From assembly GCA_017454375.1 (NCBI GenBank), contig JAFTDB010000016.1, positions 1 through 44,801 on the forward strand: a stretch of DNA of 44,801 nt. Direction: 5' to 3'. This DNA comes from Acholeplasmatales bacterium. GTDB lineage: Bacteria > Bacillota_I > Bacilli_A > Acholeplasmatales > Anaeroplasmataceae. A program made the position numbers and the translations under genes. Position 1 is the first letter of the stretch. The number at the start of each line of letters is the position of its first letter. Under the pieces are notes generated by a model. That model was given only the letters and a program-made list of their open reading frames with translations, was not told the DNA's origin and ran no database searches. Positions 20,299-28,795 of the stretch are shown here, piece after piece.

Positions 20299-23200
20299 TT
20301 GAATCAATTGCTCGAAATGCTACTGCGCTTTGTCGATGAGCATTTAGACCTATTAATTTGGTTAATACCTACAATCCACTTTTCCTTAATCTTATTATTC
20401 TCAGCCTTACTTGGTATGGCTCGTGGCTTTAGGAAGAGCTTAATATTATTTATTCAATCGCTTATTATCGCAACGATTTGTTTCTTGCTGTTCATGTTAT
20501 TCTCTGAGAGTGAACAATTTGATATGTTCTTGTTAAAGACAATAAATTTCTTCATGGGTGGAGATGGCAGCTTGCAACGAAACTTAGGCGTTTCAACTGA
20601 GGCTAAATCGTTAAGAGAAGTGCTTATACTATATGTTCCTAAGACATTAGGACTTGCTGATAGTATTGCGCTTATTATCTCTGATGGTGGTCAATATATT
20701 ATGGCCTTAGTTAATATGCTATATAAGATATTCTATGCGTTATTCTTCTATATTATCTATTTAATCTTTGTGTTCCTATTCTATATTATTTATTTAATAT
20801 TCTATCCACAAAGAAGATATAAGAGAAAAGTTATTGAAAGATATTATGTTGGTGATACTCCATATCAATATAAAAAACATAAGGGACTTGGCCTATTACT
20901 TGGTAGCTTTAGAGGCTTAATTAGAGCAACTATCGCTATGTCATTTATAGGCGTTTCCTTCTTTGTTATTGCCGGTGGAGATGGAACTAGAAAGACTGAA
21001 GATTATGATTATGGAAAAATCGAATATGATTTAGCTTACGATGCATATAGAGCCATAGGTGGATATGGCAAGCATGGTATCTATAGGTTCCTAAATAACT
21101 TTAGGGATGCTGATGGAATGCCACTATATTTATTCGCATCAGACATAGTTCTTCAGGGCTCCTACGTTGATGATAGCGGAAAGAGAACAGTTGTATATCT
21201 TCGTAATGAGCTACAACAATATGTCAAGCTAAGCCGTGATGTGGCTGATTTGATGATGAAATATAAATCTGAAGAATTCACTAAGCTTTTAAAGAATAAC
21301 TATGAGGGTAATCCTACAGATATATTTATGGACTTATTTAAGGATAAACAATTCTGTGAGGATTTAAAGGTTATCATAAATCAATTCGACTTTAGTGGCT
21401 ATATTCTCAATTTTGCAGCAATGGTTGTTGATATAATAATCGACAACATTGAATCAACTACCATAACTCTTCCTGTTGAGGTAAAGGATTTATTAATGAT
21501 GCTATTCAAAGAAGGATATTTCTCAACTAATATTCCTTATGAACAGGAATTAAAGGATAGCGGTAGTAAAAAGCCATTAGCTTATTTGGATGTCAATAAG
21601 TTATTAACAAAGGATGATGTTACTGAGGTACTTGGTATTGCCCTTAACATCTTCAATATGAGCCTTAATGGTGAACTTAATTTAAGTGATAAGGCTGCCC
21701 TTATTGAATTCATTGATGACATGGTTTTAAAGATTCAAAGATTATCTATTTTCAATGGTAGTAGAAAAGAAGAATTAGACCCTATTCTTATGAGATTATA
21801 TGCCTATGTAGATAGCGTATATCTAGCAAGTGATAAGGTTCCTGCCTTTGAAATTAGATATGATGATCCTGAATATAAAAACATCTCATGGACTACTGAA
21901 ATTGCTAGCATCATATCTGTTATCAGAGGCGTACTTCCTGTTGCTAGTGAAGTAATGGAAAAGATGGATGAATCACAAGAGATAGTAATTTCTGATCTTA
22001 TTTTCAGTTTGGTAGATAAGAGTAGTCCAAATTACGCAAGAAATATAAAAGCTTATGATTCACTTGTTAATACTATTGGTAATTCTCAAATGTTATCAAG
22101 GGTATTATCTAGTGCGCTTGTAAGAGGATTAATTACAGAGTATTTAACAGATTTCGCAGGAGAATTTACTATACCTGAGGGTATCAAATATGCAAATACT
22201 TATGATAATAATGGCAATTTAGTTTCTTATGGTGAAATATATAATCTATTAGTTAGCTTAAAGATTATTGCTACATCAGATGGTATTAAAGATTTAATTG
22301 ATCAAGTATCTAACATTTCAACACCTGAAGGGGCATTTGATTTCATTGAGACAGCAATGCAGGTCTTAAATTCTAAATATGAGGATAAGACTGTAATAGA
22401 TTATATAACTTCATCTAAGCTTGTTAATTTAATATTAAAGACATATCTAGTTAATAAGGGTGACTTTGGTAACGGAATAGAAATCTATATTGATGATTCA
22501 ATAATTGATGAAGATGGCTTCATAGAAGAAGCTGAGCTTAAAGCACTTGTTAAACATGGGGCGGGCTTGATTAGTGTATTAAAGCCAATAATCAGCTCTA
22601 TGGATGAAGGCATTGATACAGCTATGCTTATTGATGTGCTAAAATCAGATGAGGCTGGTGCTGCACTTCAAAGTAAGATATTAGAAGGTACAATTTCTAA
22701 GATTTTAGTTAATTTGCTTTCAACTAATGAAATTGTAGTTATACCAGCTGATATGCAGTTAGTATCTACTACGACAAAGCCAAGTGAGGTTAAGATATTA
22801 ATCAATATTATTCATGAGAATATTTTGAATATTGAATCAATAATTGATGGAAGCTTTGATGCTAAAATCATTAAGGATATAGAAGAAGATAGTATTGATA
22901 GATTATTAGAATCAAGCATTATTAGAAGCACTTTATCTAATCTATTAATTAATAAGGGTGACTCATTAATTAGTGACTTTGAAATTGTTGTTCCAAACAC
23001 TGTAATTGATGGTACTCAAATCAAGTATGAAGAATTACATAGATTACTTGTAAACATCAAAGATTTAATGCCTGATTTTGATGAAGATGGCAATATGAAG
23101 GAAATTGATTCAGCTGCACTTTTAAAACAGATTCTGGATAACAAAGAGACTCTGTTTGAAAGTGATACAATCATTGCGACTGTAGCAAATGCATTACAAG

Positions 23201-26200
23201 GAACAATTATAACTGAGGCATTAGGTGATTTCTTAGTAATACCTAATAACCTAAAGGCTACTTCAGCAGAATTAAAGACAAGCAGCAATGTTAAATTATG
23301 GAGAACAGAATTAGATGGTCTATTTGTTGCTTTAGATGAAATGTTTAATATCTCTGAAGAAGAATCATTTGAAGATATTGACTTTGAAGGAAAAATTAAA
23401 GAAGCAATTCCTAATTTAAATGAGCCTTCAAGAACTGATCCTACTAAGACTAAGATTGAAATTTGTTATGGTTCTGACATCTTGATGGCTAGCTTAACAT
23501 CAAGCCTAGATAAGGCGCTTGAGGGATTAGTATCTGCCAGCATATTAACTGATGCTAAAGATAGTAAGGGTATCTACAAACAAGAAGAGCTTGAAAACCT
23601 AATTAGTGTTATTGCTATGTTTGGTATTGATATTACAAATCCTGATGGAGTTGATACAGATTCAATCGTTAATAGTATTAAAGAAGAATTATTAACATAT
23701 AATAAGCCAAATCCTAAGAATAAGAATAATCAATCTAATCTAGATATCTTATATTCATCTACAATATTCAAAGGAATATTTAGTACAGAAATAGATAAGA
23801 TTTTAACTGATGCTAGTGAAGGTAAGACTCCTGTTATTAGTGAAGATTCTACAATGTACTTAAAGGAAAGAAATAGATATTATAAGAAGGAAGAAATATC
23901 TTCAATTATTGATTTATTAAATGTATTAATTGAAGAAAAAGATGTTGAAGAAGAGGATGGCTCTCATTCAATGAAGAAGGTATTGGATTTTGATACCTTA
24001 TCTGAAGACTTATTAAAGAATATTAATAATTTATTAGATAATAATTTAGCTATTGAATATCATGTAGAAAATGAATATTCAAATAATGTTGAGTTCTTAT
24101 ATCAACATAATGCATTAGGCTTAATCTTTGGTAATGTACTTGCTCAGGCTGATGAGAGTATCAAAGTTCCTTCTGCAGCTTATGATAAGCCAATTGGATA
24201 TACAACTGATGAGAAGGTAATAGTTAAGCAAACTGAAGTAATTTCATTATTAACTATCCTAGATGATTTTGAAATTGATATTGAAAATGTAGATATTGAA
24301 AAGATTTCATTAAATAAGATTAAAGAAGATAATGATCTAAAAGAAAAAGTAACATCATCTATAATTGTTTCATCACTTATCTATAACAATATTAAAGATA
24401 ATGATACCAATATAGTATTCCCTTCAAGCGCAATAGAGCGTGATACTAAAGCTAACTATATTAAGAATAGTGAGCTTGCGAACCTATTTGATGGATTAAT
24501 CTATTTAGGCATTACTGATATCTCAAACGTTGATATTGAGCCTATGATTGAAATAATCAACGAAGACATAGAGGCTTTCGCAACTACTGATGAAATCGAT
24601 AAGATCTATAATTCAATTATCCTAAGGGCAACTATTTCAGGACAAATCAACAATATCTTTATTCCTGATATGCTAAGTGAAAAGATTACATCAGTTGATT
24701 GTTATAACATTGAAGATAAAACATATACTAGAAGTGAGTTCCAATCATTCTTCTATGCTATTTACAGCTTCAATATTGACTTGAAGGACTTCTTAACTGA
24801 TGGCTCAGATCAAGGTGAGCTAGTTGATGAGGTTCAATCAAATCTAATGTATATTGTTGGTACTGAGAATGAAACTGAATTTAATAAGCTTTGGTCATCA
24901 AAGATTATAGCTGCCATTATATCTAAGATTATTGATGATAATATTGGCTCTTTAATTGATGATGAAAGAATATTATCATCTACTAAGATAAAAGAAGATT
25001 ATAATGATACTAAATTCATTTATAAGTCTAGTGAAGTATTTGCCATACTATATAATATTAGAGTTACATTTGGAATAGATGCATTATCATCAGATAGCTT
25101 TAGTGGAATGGATTGGTTAAGTGAAGTTAAAGAGTTTAGTGATAAGAAGATTGATGACTTATATAATTCATATTTAATGCGTCATATGATTGGTAAGAGA
25201 TTATCTAACCATTTATTTGATAATCATTTAATTGAAGAAAGTATCATTACATCTGATTCTGTAAGTGAATATAGTGTTGGTGAAACATATTTCTGGTGGA
25301 TTAAGGAAGAACAATTCAAGAATACTGTTACTGCTTTAAATGATCTAGGAATAGGAAATGATTATTCAGTTGACTTAGATGATTTAAGAGAAGATGATAA
25401 ATTTGAAGAACTATATGCATCTAAGATTATTTGGGGTATTGTTACTAAGACATTAAGAACTCAAATTGACGGTAGCACAATTAAGCATACTGATTATGCT
25501 TATGAGGATGATATTAGATTATATCGTAAGAGCGAGGTTAAATCACTTCTTGAGGTAATTGGTACTCATAGCCTTGAAGATGATTTGACTAGTGCAATTA
25601 CAATCAATAATATCAAGGCTGCAATAATCGATAATACTGGTGGCGTGGTTAGTGATACACCTAAATCATATTTAATGCTAAATACTATATCTAACATTTT
25701 ATTAACTAATAATACAATGCATATAGATCAAGCAGATTATGATGCTGAAAAGAGTATGTTAACAACTCTAGGCTTTGATAAGCTTGTTAGTGGTATTGAT
25801 GCTTTAGGCTTAACAGATACTGGCTTAAATATTGATGCTAATGCTATTGGATTTGATAATGTTAAATACAATAAAGATGTAATATTCGCAAGTCCATCAT
25901 TAAGATTAACTATAACATCTATGGTTAAGGTTAGTGGAAGTGTTAAGATATTTGTATACGATAATGAAGCATATATAAAGAAGACTTATCGTATAATTGA
26001 TAGAGTATCTTCAGAGGCTTATTCATTAACAAAATCAGAGCTTGTTAACTTAATTGATAGCTTTGAAGCTCTAGGTGTTGATGGTTTTGAATGGTCACCT
26101 TCTGGTGATGAAATCTTAGCATTAAGAAATAAGAGTGAAGCAGAAATGGATGAAATACTAGCATCTAACGCTGTAAAGAATGTTATAGCACAATTCTTGT

Positions 26201-26373
26201 TAGATGGTATTAATGTAGGCTATATTTCAGTTAATTACAGTACTGTATGTGATGATGAAGTGTCACAAGGAAATATAATTATGCTCGATACATTTAAAAA
26301 ACAAACTAATGATGTTTTATCAAATACACAGGTTAAGAATTTCTTTGCTAAGCTAAATGCGATGTTACCATAA
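20299..26373 (+). CDS. Giant membrane protein: CvpA-like multi-TM head plus about 16 alpha-helical repeats, 2024 aa
   Basis: The first 230 residues contain four or five hydrophobic segments (about 17-42, 48-70, 138-172, 205-228). The G-x-x-R-G-F-R-K-S loop after the first one is reminiscent of CvpA-family proteins; this link is tentative. The remaining 1800 residues are alpha-helical. From about residue 590 roughly 16 repeats of 70-120 residues occur, each with a helix marked by S-x-hydrophobic-hydrophobic (for example SSTIFKGI, NSIILRAT, SSKIIAAI, ASKIIWGI), a variable linker, then a helix like Y-x-K-x-E-V/I-x-x-L. No known enzyme motif is visible. The start is TTG at 20299 with AAGGAGGTG at 20285-20293. 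It is the last gene of the block, followed by a terminator. The side of the membrane facing the repeats is unclear. Confidence 0.7.
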   Translation: MNQLLEMLLRFVDEHLDLLIWLIPTIHFSLILLFSALLGMARGFRKSLILFIQSLIIATICFLLFMLFSESEQFDMFLLKTINFFMGGDGSLQRNLGVSTEAKSLREVLILYVPKTLGLADSIALIISDGGQYIMALVNMLYKIFYALFFYIIYLIFVFLFYIIYLIFYPQRRYKRKVIERYYVGDTPYQYKKHKGLGLLLGSFRGLIRATIAMSFIGVSFFVIAGGDGTRKTEDYDYGKIEYDLAYDAYRAIGGYGKHGIYRFLNNFRDADGMPLYLFASDIVLQGSYVDDSGKRTVVYLRNELQQYVKLSRDVADLMMKYKSEEFTKLLKNNYEGNPTDIFMDLFKDKQFCEDLKVIINQFDFSGYILNFAAMVVDIIIDNIESTTITLPVEVKDLLMMLFKEGYFSTNIPYEQELKDSGSKKPLAYLDVNKLLTKDDVTEVLGIALNIFNMSLNGELNLSDKAALIEFIDDMVLKIQRLSIFNGSRKEELDPILMRLYAYVDSVYLASDKVPAFEIRYDDPEYKNISWTTEIASIISVIRGVLPVASEVMEKMDESQEIVISDLIFSLVDKSSPNYARNIKAYDSLVNTIGNSQMLSRVLSSALVRGLITEYLTDFAGEFTIPEGIKYANTYDNNGNLVSYGEIYNLLVSLKIIATSDGIKDLIDQVSNISTPEGAFDFIETAMQVLNSKYEDKTVIDYITSSKLVNLILKTYLVNKGDFGNGIEIYIDDSIIDEDGFIEEAELKALVKHGAGLISVLKPIISSMDEGIDTAMLIDVLKSDEAGAALQSKILEGTISKILVNLLSTNEIVVIPADMQLVSTTTKPSEVKILINIIHENILNIESIIDGSFDAKIIKDIEEDSIDRLLESSIIRSTLSNLLINKGDSLISDFEIVVPNTVIDGTQIKYEELHRLLVNIKDLMPDFDEDGNMKEIDSAALLKQILDNKETLFESDTIIATVANALQGTIITEALGDFLVIPNNLKATSAELKTSSNVKLWRTELDGLFVALDEMFNISEEESFEDIDFEGKIKEAIPNLNEPSRTDPTKTKIEICYGSDILMASLTSSLDKALEGLVSASILTDAKDSKGIYKQEELENLISVIAMFGIDITNPDGVDTDSIVNSIKEELLTYNKPNPKNKNNQSNLDILYSSTIFKGIFSTEIDKILTDASEGKTPVISEDSTMYLKERNRYYKKEEISSIIDLLNVLIEEKDVEEEDGSHSMKKVLDFDTLSEDLLKNINNLLDNNLAIEYHVENEYSNNVEFLYQHNALGLIFGNVLAQADESIKVPSAAYDKPIGYTTDEKVIVKQTEVISLLTILDDFEIDIENVDIEKISLNKIKEDNDLKEKVTSSIIVSSLIYNNIKDNDTNIVFPSSAIERDTKANYIKNSELANLFDGLIYLGITDISNVDIEPMIEIINEDIEAFATTDEIDKIYNSIILRATISGQINNIFIPDMLSEKITSVDCYNIEDKTYTRSEFQSFFYAIYSFNIDLKDFLTDGSDQGELVDEVQSNLMYIVGTENETEFNKLWSSKIIAAIISKIIDDNIGSLIDDERILSSTKIKEDYNDTKFIYKSSEVFAILYNIRVTFGIDALSSDSFSGMDWLSEVKEFSDKKIDDLYNSYLMRHMIGKRLSNHLFDNHLIEESIITSDSVSEYSVGETYFWWIKEEQFKNTVTALNDLGIGNDYSVDLDDLREDDKFEELYASKIIWGIVTKTLRTQIDGSTIKHTDYAYEDDIRLYRKSEVKSLLEVIGTHSLEDDLTSAITINNIKAAIIDNTGGVVSDTPKSYLMLNTISNILLTNNTMHIDQADYDAEKSMLTTLGFDKLVSGIDALGLTDTGLNIDANAIGFDNVKYNKDVIFASPSLRLTITSMVKVSGSVKIFVYDNEAYIKKTYRIIDRVSSEAYSLTKSELVNLIDSFEALGVDGFEWSPSGDEILALRNKSEAEMDEILASNAVKNVIAQFLLDGINVGYISVNYSTVCDDEVSQGNIIMLDTFKKQTNDVLSNTQVKNFFAKLNAMLP

Positions 26374-26384
26374 TATGGTATAAA

Positions 26385-26416
26385 GGGATTGATACATTTT
26401 GTATCAGTCCTTTTTT
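26385..26416 (+). terminator. Rho-independent terminator ending the surface-protein block
   Basis: An 11-bp stem (one G-U pair) with a 3-base loop is followed by six T residues. It lies 12 bases after the stop of the 2024-aa gene and is the first clear terminator in the + strand block from position 1. Confidence 0.85.
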
Positions 26417-26418
26417 AC

Positions 26419-26447
26419 TTGATAAAAAAGAATTATAAATGTATAAT
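26419..26447 (+). promoter_or_regulatory. Sigma-A-type promoter for DUF523-yhbY
   Basis: TTGATA at 26419-26424 and a consensus TATAAT at 26442-26447 are separated by 17 bases. The expected transcription start, near 26454, is only about 9 bases before the ATG at 26463, so the leader would be extremely short. Confidence 0.75.
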
Positions 26448-26462
26448 CATCTCGGTGATTTT

Positions 26463-26918
26463 ATGGATAAAACTAAAATAATAATATCATCATGTTTACT
26501 AGGTAATAATTGTAAATACAATGGATTAAATAATAAAAATGATGAAATCATAAAATTAAATATCAAATTTGAATTTATAGAAATCTGTCCTGAGGTATTT
26601 GGTGGCCTTTCTATTCCTAGAAATCCATCTGAGATAAGGGATGGAAAAGTAATATCAAATAAAGGACTAGATGTAACATCTAATTTCACTAGTGGTGCAA
26701 ATAAAGCATTAGATATTGCGAGAACTAATAATATCAAATATGCAATATTAAAGGATGGTAGTCCATCATGTGGAAGCAGCTATGTCTATGATGGTACATT
26801 TAGTGGTACTAAGGTAAATGGTTATGTCATAACAGCTAAGCTATTTATAGAAAATGGTATTAAAGTATATAATGAAAAAGAAATAAATAAATTATTAGAG
26901 GAATTAAAAATATGTTAA
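26463..26918 (+). CDS. DUF523 family protein
   Basis: A 151-residue protein of the DUF523 (YbbK-like) family, whose biochemical role is not established. The family's cysteine motifs are present: C-L-L-G-x-x-C-x-Y at residues 11-19, then CPE in a stretch reading CPEVFGGLSIPR, and S-P-S-C-G near residue 105. Length is normal for the family. The frame could be extended to an ATG at 26439, but that lies inside the promoter's -10 region, so the ATG at 26463 is chosen. The stop overlaps the yhbY start, so the two genes are co-translated. Confidence 0.85.
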   Translation: MDKTKIIISSCLLGNNCKYNGLNNKNDEIIKLNIKFEFIEICPEVFGGLSIPRNPSEIRDGKVISNKGLDVTSNFTSGANKALDIARTNNIKYAILKDGSPSCGSSYVYDGTFSGTKVNGYVITAKLFIENGIKVYNEKEINKLLEELKIC

Positions 26919-27214
26919 CAACAAAACAAAGAGTATATTTAAGAAGCTTAGCTCAAAAAGAAAAAGCATGTTTTCAAATCGGTAAGGATGGTTTAAGTGA
27001 AAACTTATTAACTGATGTATTAAATTATTTAAATAAGCATGAATTAATGAAGGTATCTATTTTACAAAATTCAATGGTAGATGAAGAAGAAGCACAAGAA
27101 TTCTTCGAAGAAGCTGGAATTGAACTTGTACAACATATTGGTAGAGTATTAGTATTATATAAGCATTCTGATAATGCCAAAGATCCTATAGTATTACCTG
27201 TAAAGAGGAAATAA
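26912..27214 (+). CDS. yhbY: YhbY-type CRM-domain RNA-binding protein
   Basis: A 100-residue single CRM-domain protein. Family members bind RNA and associate with the pre-50S ribosomal subunit. The family pattern is present: T-x-x-Q-R near the start, then FQIGKDGLSENLL around residues 21-33 matching the conserved IGKxG loop, and an IGRVLVLY strand near residues 80-87. The ATG overlaps the end of the DUF523 gene by 7 bases, so it depends on the same promoter. It ends at a convergent hairpin shared with the minus-strand ttcA gene. Confidence 0.9.
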   Translation: MLTTKQRVYLRSLAQKEKACFQIGKDGLSENLLTDVLNYLNKHELMKVSILQNSMVDEEEAQEFFEEAGIELVQHIGRVLVLYKHSDNAKDPIVLPVKRK

Positions 27215-27239
27215 AAAAGAAGGATTATTCATCCTTCTT
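27211..27239 (-). terminator. Terminator at the 3' end of the ecf-truA-ttcA operon
   Basis: A perfect 9-bp stem with a 5-base loop (27217-27239) is followed on the minus strand by a run of T residues. It overlaps the ttcA stop codon. It sits between convergent genes and could also act weakly on yhbY transcripts, but the T-run favours the minus strand. Confidence 0.75.
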
Positions 27240-28055
27240 ATCATAATCATCTAAAAAGCTATATTGCTTATTACCTTTTTTCCAGCCTAATATTTTATTT
27301 AGGTTGACGTTAGAAGTAACCTTAAATAAGTTCTTTATAGCAATTGGATTAGATTTCTCAAGCTCAGCAATGAGCTTTTTTGTTTCTTTTCTTTGAGATG
27401 TCATTTCTAAATTCTCAACACCCTCAGTTAGCTTACATGCACAACGTATGAATTCAAGCTCATTACGGTTACACCAATTAATGATGTCACGTTCTCTAAT
27501 TAGGTATAATGGTCTAATTAATTCCATTCCTTCATAATTTTCGCTATGTAGCTTAGGAAGCATTGTCTCAAGTTGACCATTATTGATAATAGACATTAAT
27601 GTAGTTTCTATTACATCATCATAATGATGGCCTAAGGCAATCTTATTACAGCCTAATTCTTTAGCAAACTTATATAATGCACCTCTGCGCATCTTTGCGC
27701 ACATATAACATGGCTTACCACCTAGTATTTCAGCGATTTCAAAGATGTCAGATTTGATTATTGTGGCAGGAATTTGTAGGATGTCTAGATTCTTTTTTAT
27801 TAAATCAAAATTCTTTTCGTTGTAGCCTGGATTCATAACTAAATATGTTACATCAAAATTAAAATCAGAATGCTTTTTAAGCTCTTGAAATAATTTAGCT
27901 AGCAGCATTGAATCCTTACCACCAGATATGCAGACACAAATATGGTCATTTTCTTTAAGCATATCATATTCCTTTAATGCTTTTATGAATTGTGACCATA
28001 ATTTAGCTCTATATGTTTTGATTATTGATCTTTCAATCTCTTGACATCTATCCAT
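27225..28055 (-). CDS. ttcA: TtcA-like tRNA thiolation ATP pyrophosphatase
   Basis: Likely sulfurates cytidine 32 of tRNA (TtcA family) by ATP-dependent adenylation in the cytoplasm. The PP-loop SGGKDS is at residues 44-49. A C-x-x-C pair (C116, C119) and later cysteines C205/C207 match the cysteines that in TtcA hold an iron-sulfur cluster. The segment GHHYDDVIETTLMSI is typical of the family. The length of 276 residues is a little short of the E. coli protein (about 310). AAAGGATT precedes the start, and the gene lies 11 bases downstream of truA in a run of two tRNA-modification genes. Related TtcA-like proteins with other substrates cannot be excluded. Confidence 0.8.
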   Translation of the reverse strand: MDRCQEIERSIIKTYRAKLWSQFIKALKEYDMLKENDHICVCISGGKDSMLLAKLFQELKKHSDFNFDVTYLVMNPGYNEKNFDLIKKNLDILQIPATIIKSDIFEIAEILGGKPCYMCAKMRRGALYKFAKELGCNKIALGHHYDDVIETTLMSIINNGQLETMLPKLHSENYEGMELIRPLYLIRERDIINWCNRNELEFIRCACKLTEGVENLEMTSQRKETKKLIAELEKSNPIAIKNLFKVTSNVNLNKILGWKKGNKQYSFLDDYDKKDE

Positions 28056-28066
28056 AAATAATCCTT

Positions 28067-28795
28067 TTAGTAATTAACCTTATAAAGATATAATCCACAT
28101 CCATCAAGTAATTTATTACTTAATTTAGTATCATTAGTTTCAAATATCTTTAATATCTTTTCTTTAGTCTCTTTTCCTCTACCTATCTCTACTAAAATAC
28201 CCATCATCTTTCTGATTTGATATTTTAAGAAGGCAGAGCCTATAAATATAAATTCTAATCTGTTTTCAGATTTAATTATTTTTGCATCATAGATTTCTTT
28301 TATTGTATCTTTTCTTTCATCAATAGAAGATGAAGCAAAGCCTTTAAAATCATGACGGCCTAAATAAAGCTTAATAGCTTCATTCATTTTATCATAGTCT
28401 AAATTAGTTATATTAGGCATATAACGAGCCATTAATGGTTCATATTCACCAGTATTGATGATGTAATGATATTCTTTAGATTTAGCTGAAAATCTAGCAT
28501 GGAAATCATCACTAACCTCTTCGATATTTTTTATATAAATATCTTGTGGTAAATATGTATTTAATCCTCTTTTTAAATTAGAAGTAGGAAGTGGCTTTTC
28601 TAAATCAAAATGGAATACCTGATTATAGGCATGTACAGCTCTATCAGTTCTACCAGATGGATAGATTTTTATATCTAGTCCAAGCATTTTTTTAAATGCT
28701 TCCATTATCTTAAGTTCGATAGTAGGTAAATCATTTTGAATTTGAAAGCCCATGTAATCATATCCATCATATGATAGTGTAGCCTTATATCTCAT
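28067..28795 (-). CDS. truA: tRNA pseudouridine(38-40) synthase TruA
   Basis: Isomerises uridines 38-40 of the tRNA anticodon arm. The N-terminus (YDGYDYMGFQIQ) and the catalytic motif G-R-T-D at residues 48-51 (catalytic Asp51) are present, as is the later HDFKGFASS segment. The residues after GRTD are R-A-V-H-A rather than the usual A/K-G-V-H-A; Asp51 is intact. Length (242) is normal. Its start overlaps the ecfT stop in a TAATGA arrangement, the familiar ecfA1-ecfA2-ecfT-truA order of low-GC Gram-positives. Confidence 0.93.
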   Translation of the reverse strand: MRYKATLSYDGYDYMGFQIQNDLPTIELKIMEAFKKMLGLDIKIYPSGRTDRAVHAYNQVFHFDLEKPLPTSNLKRGLNTYLPQDIYIKNIEEVSDDFHARFSAKSKEYHYIINTGEYEPLMARYMPNITNLDYDKMNEAIKLYLGRHDFKGFASSSIDERKDTIKEIYDAKIIKSENRLEFIFIGSAFLKYQIRKMMGILVEIGRGKETKEKILKIFETNDTKLSNKLLDGCGLYLYKVNY

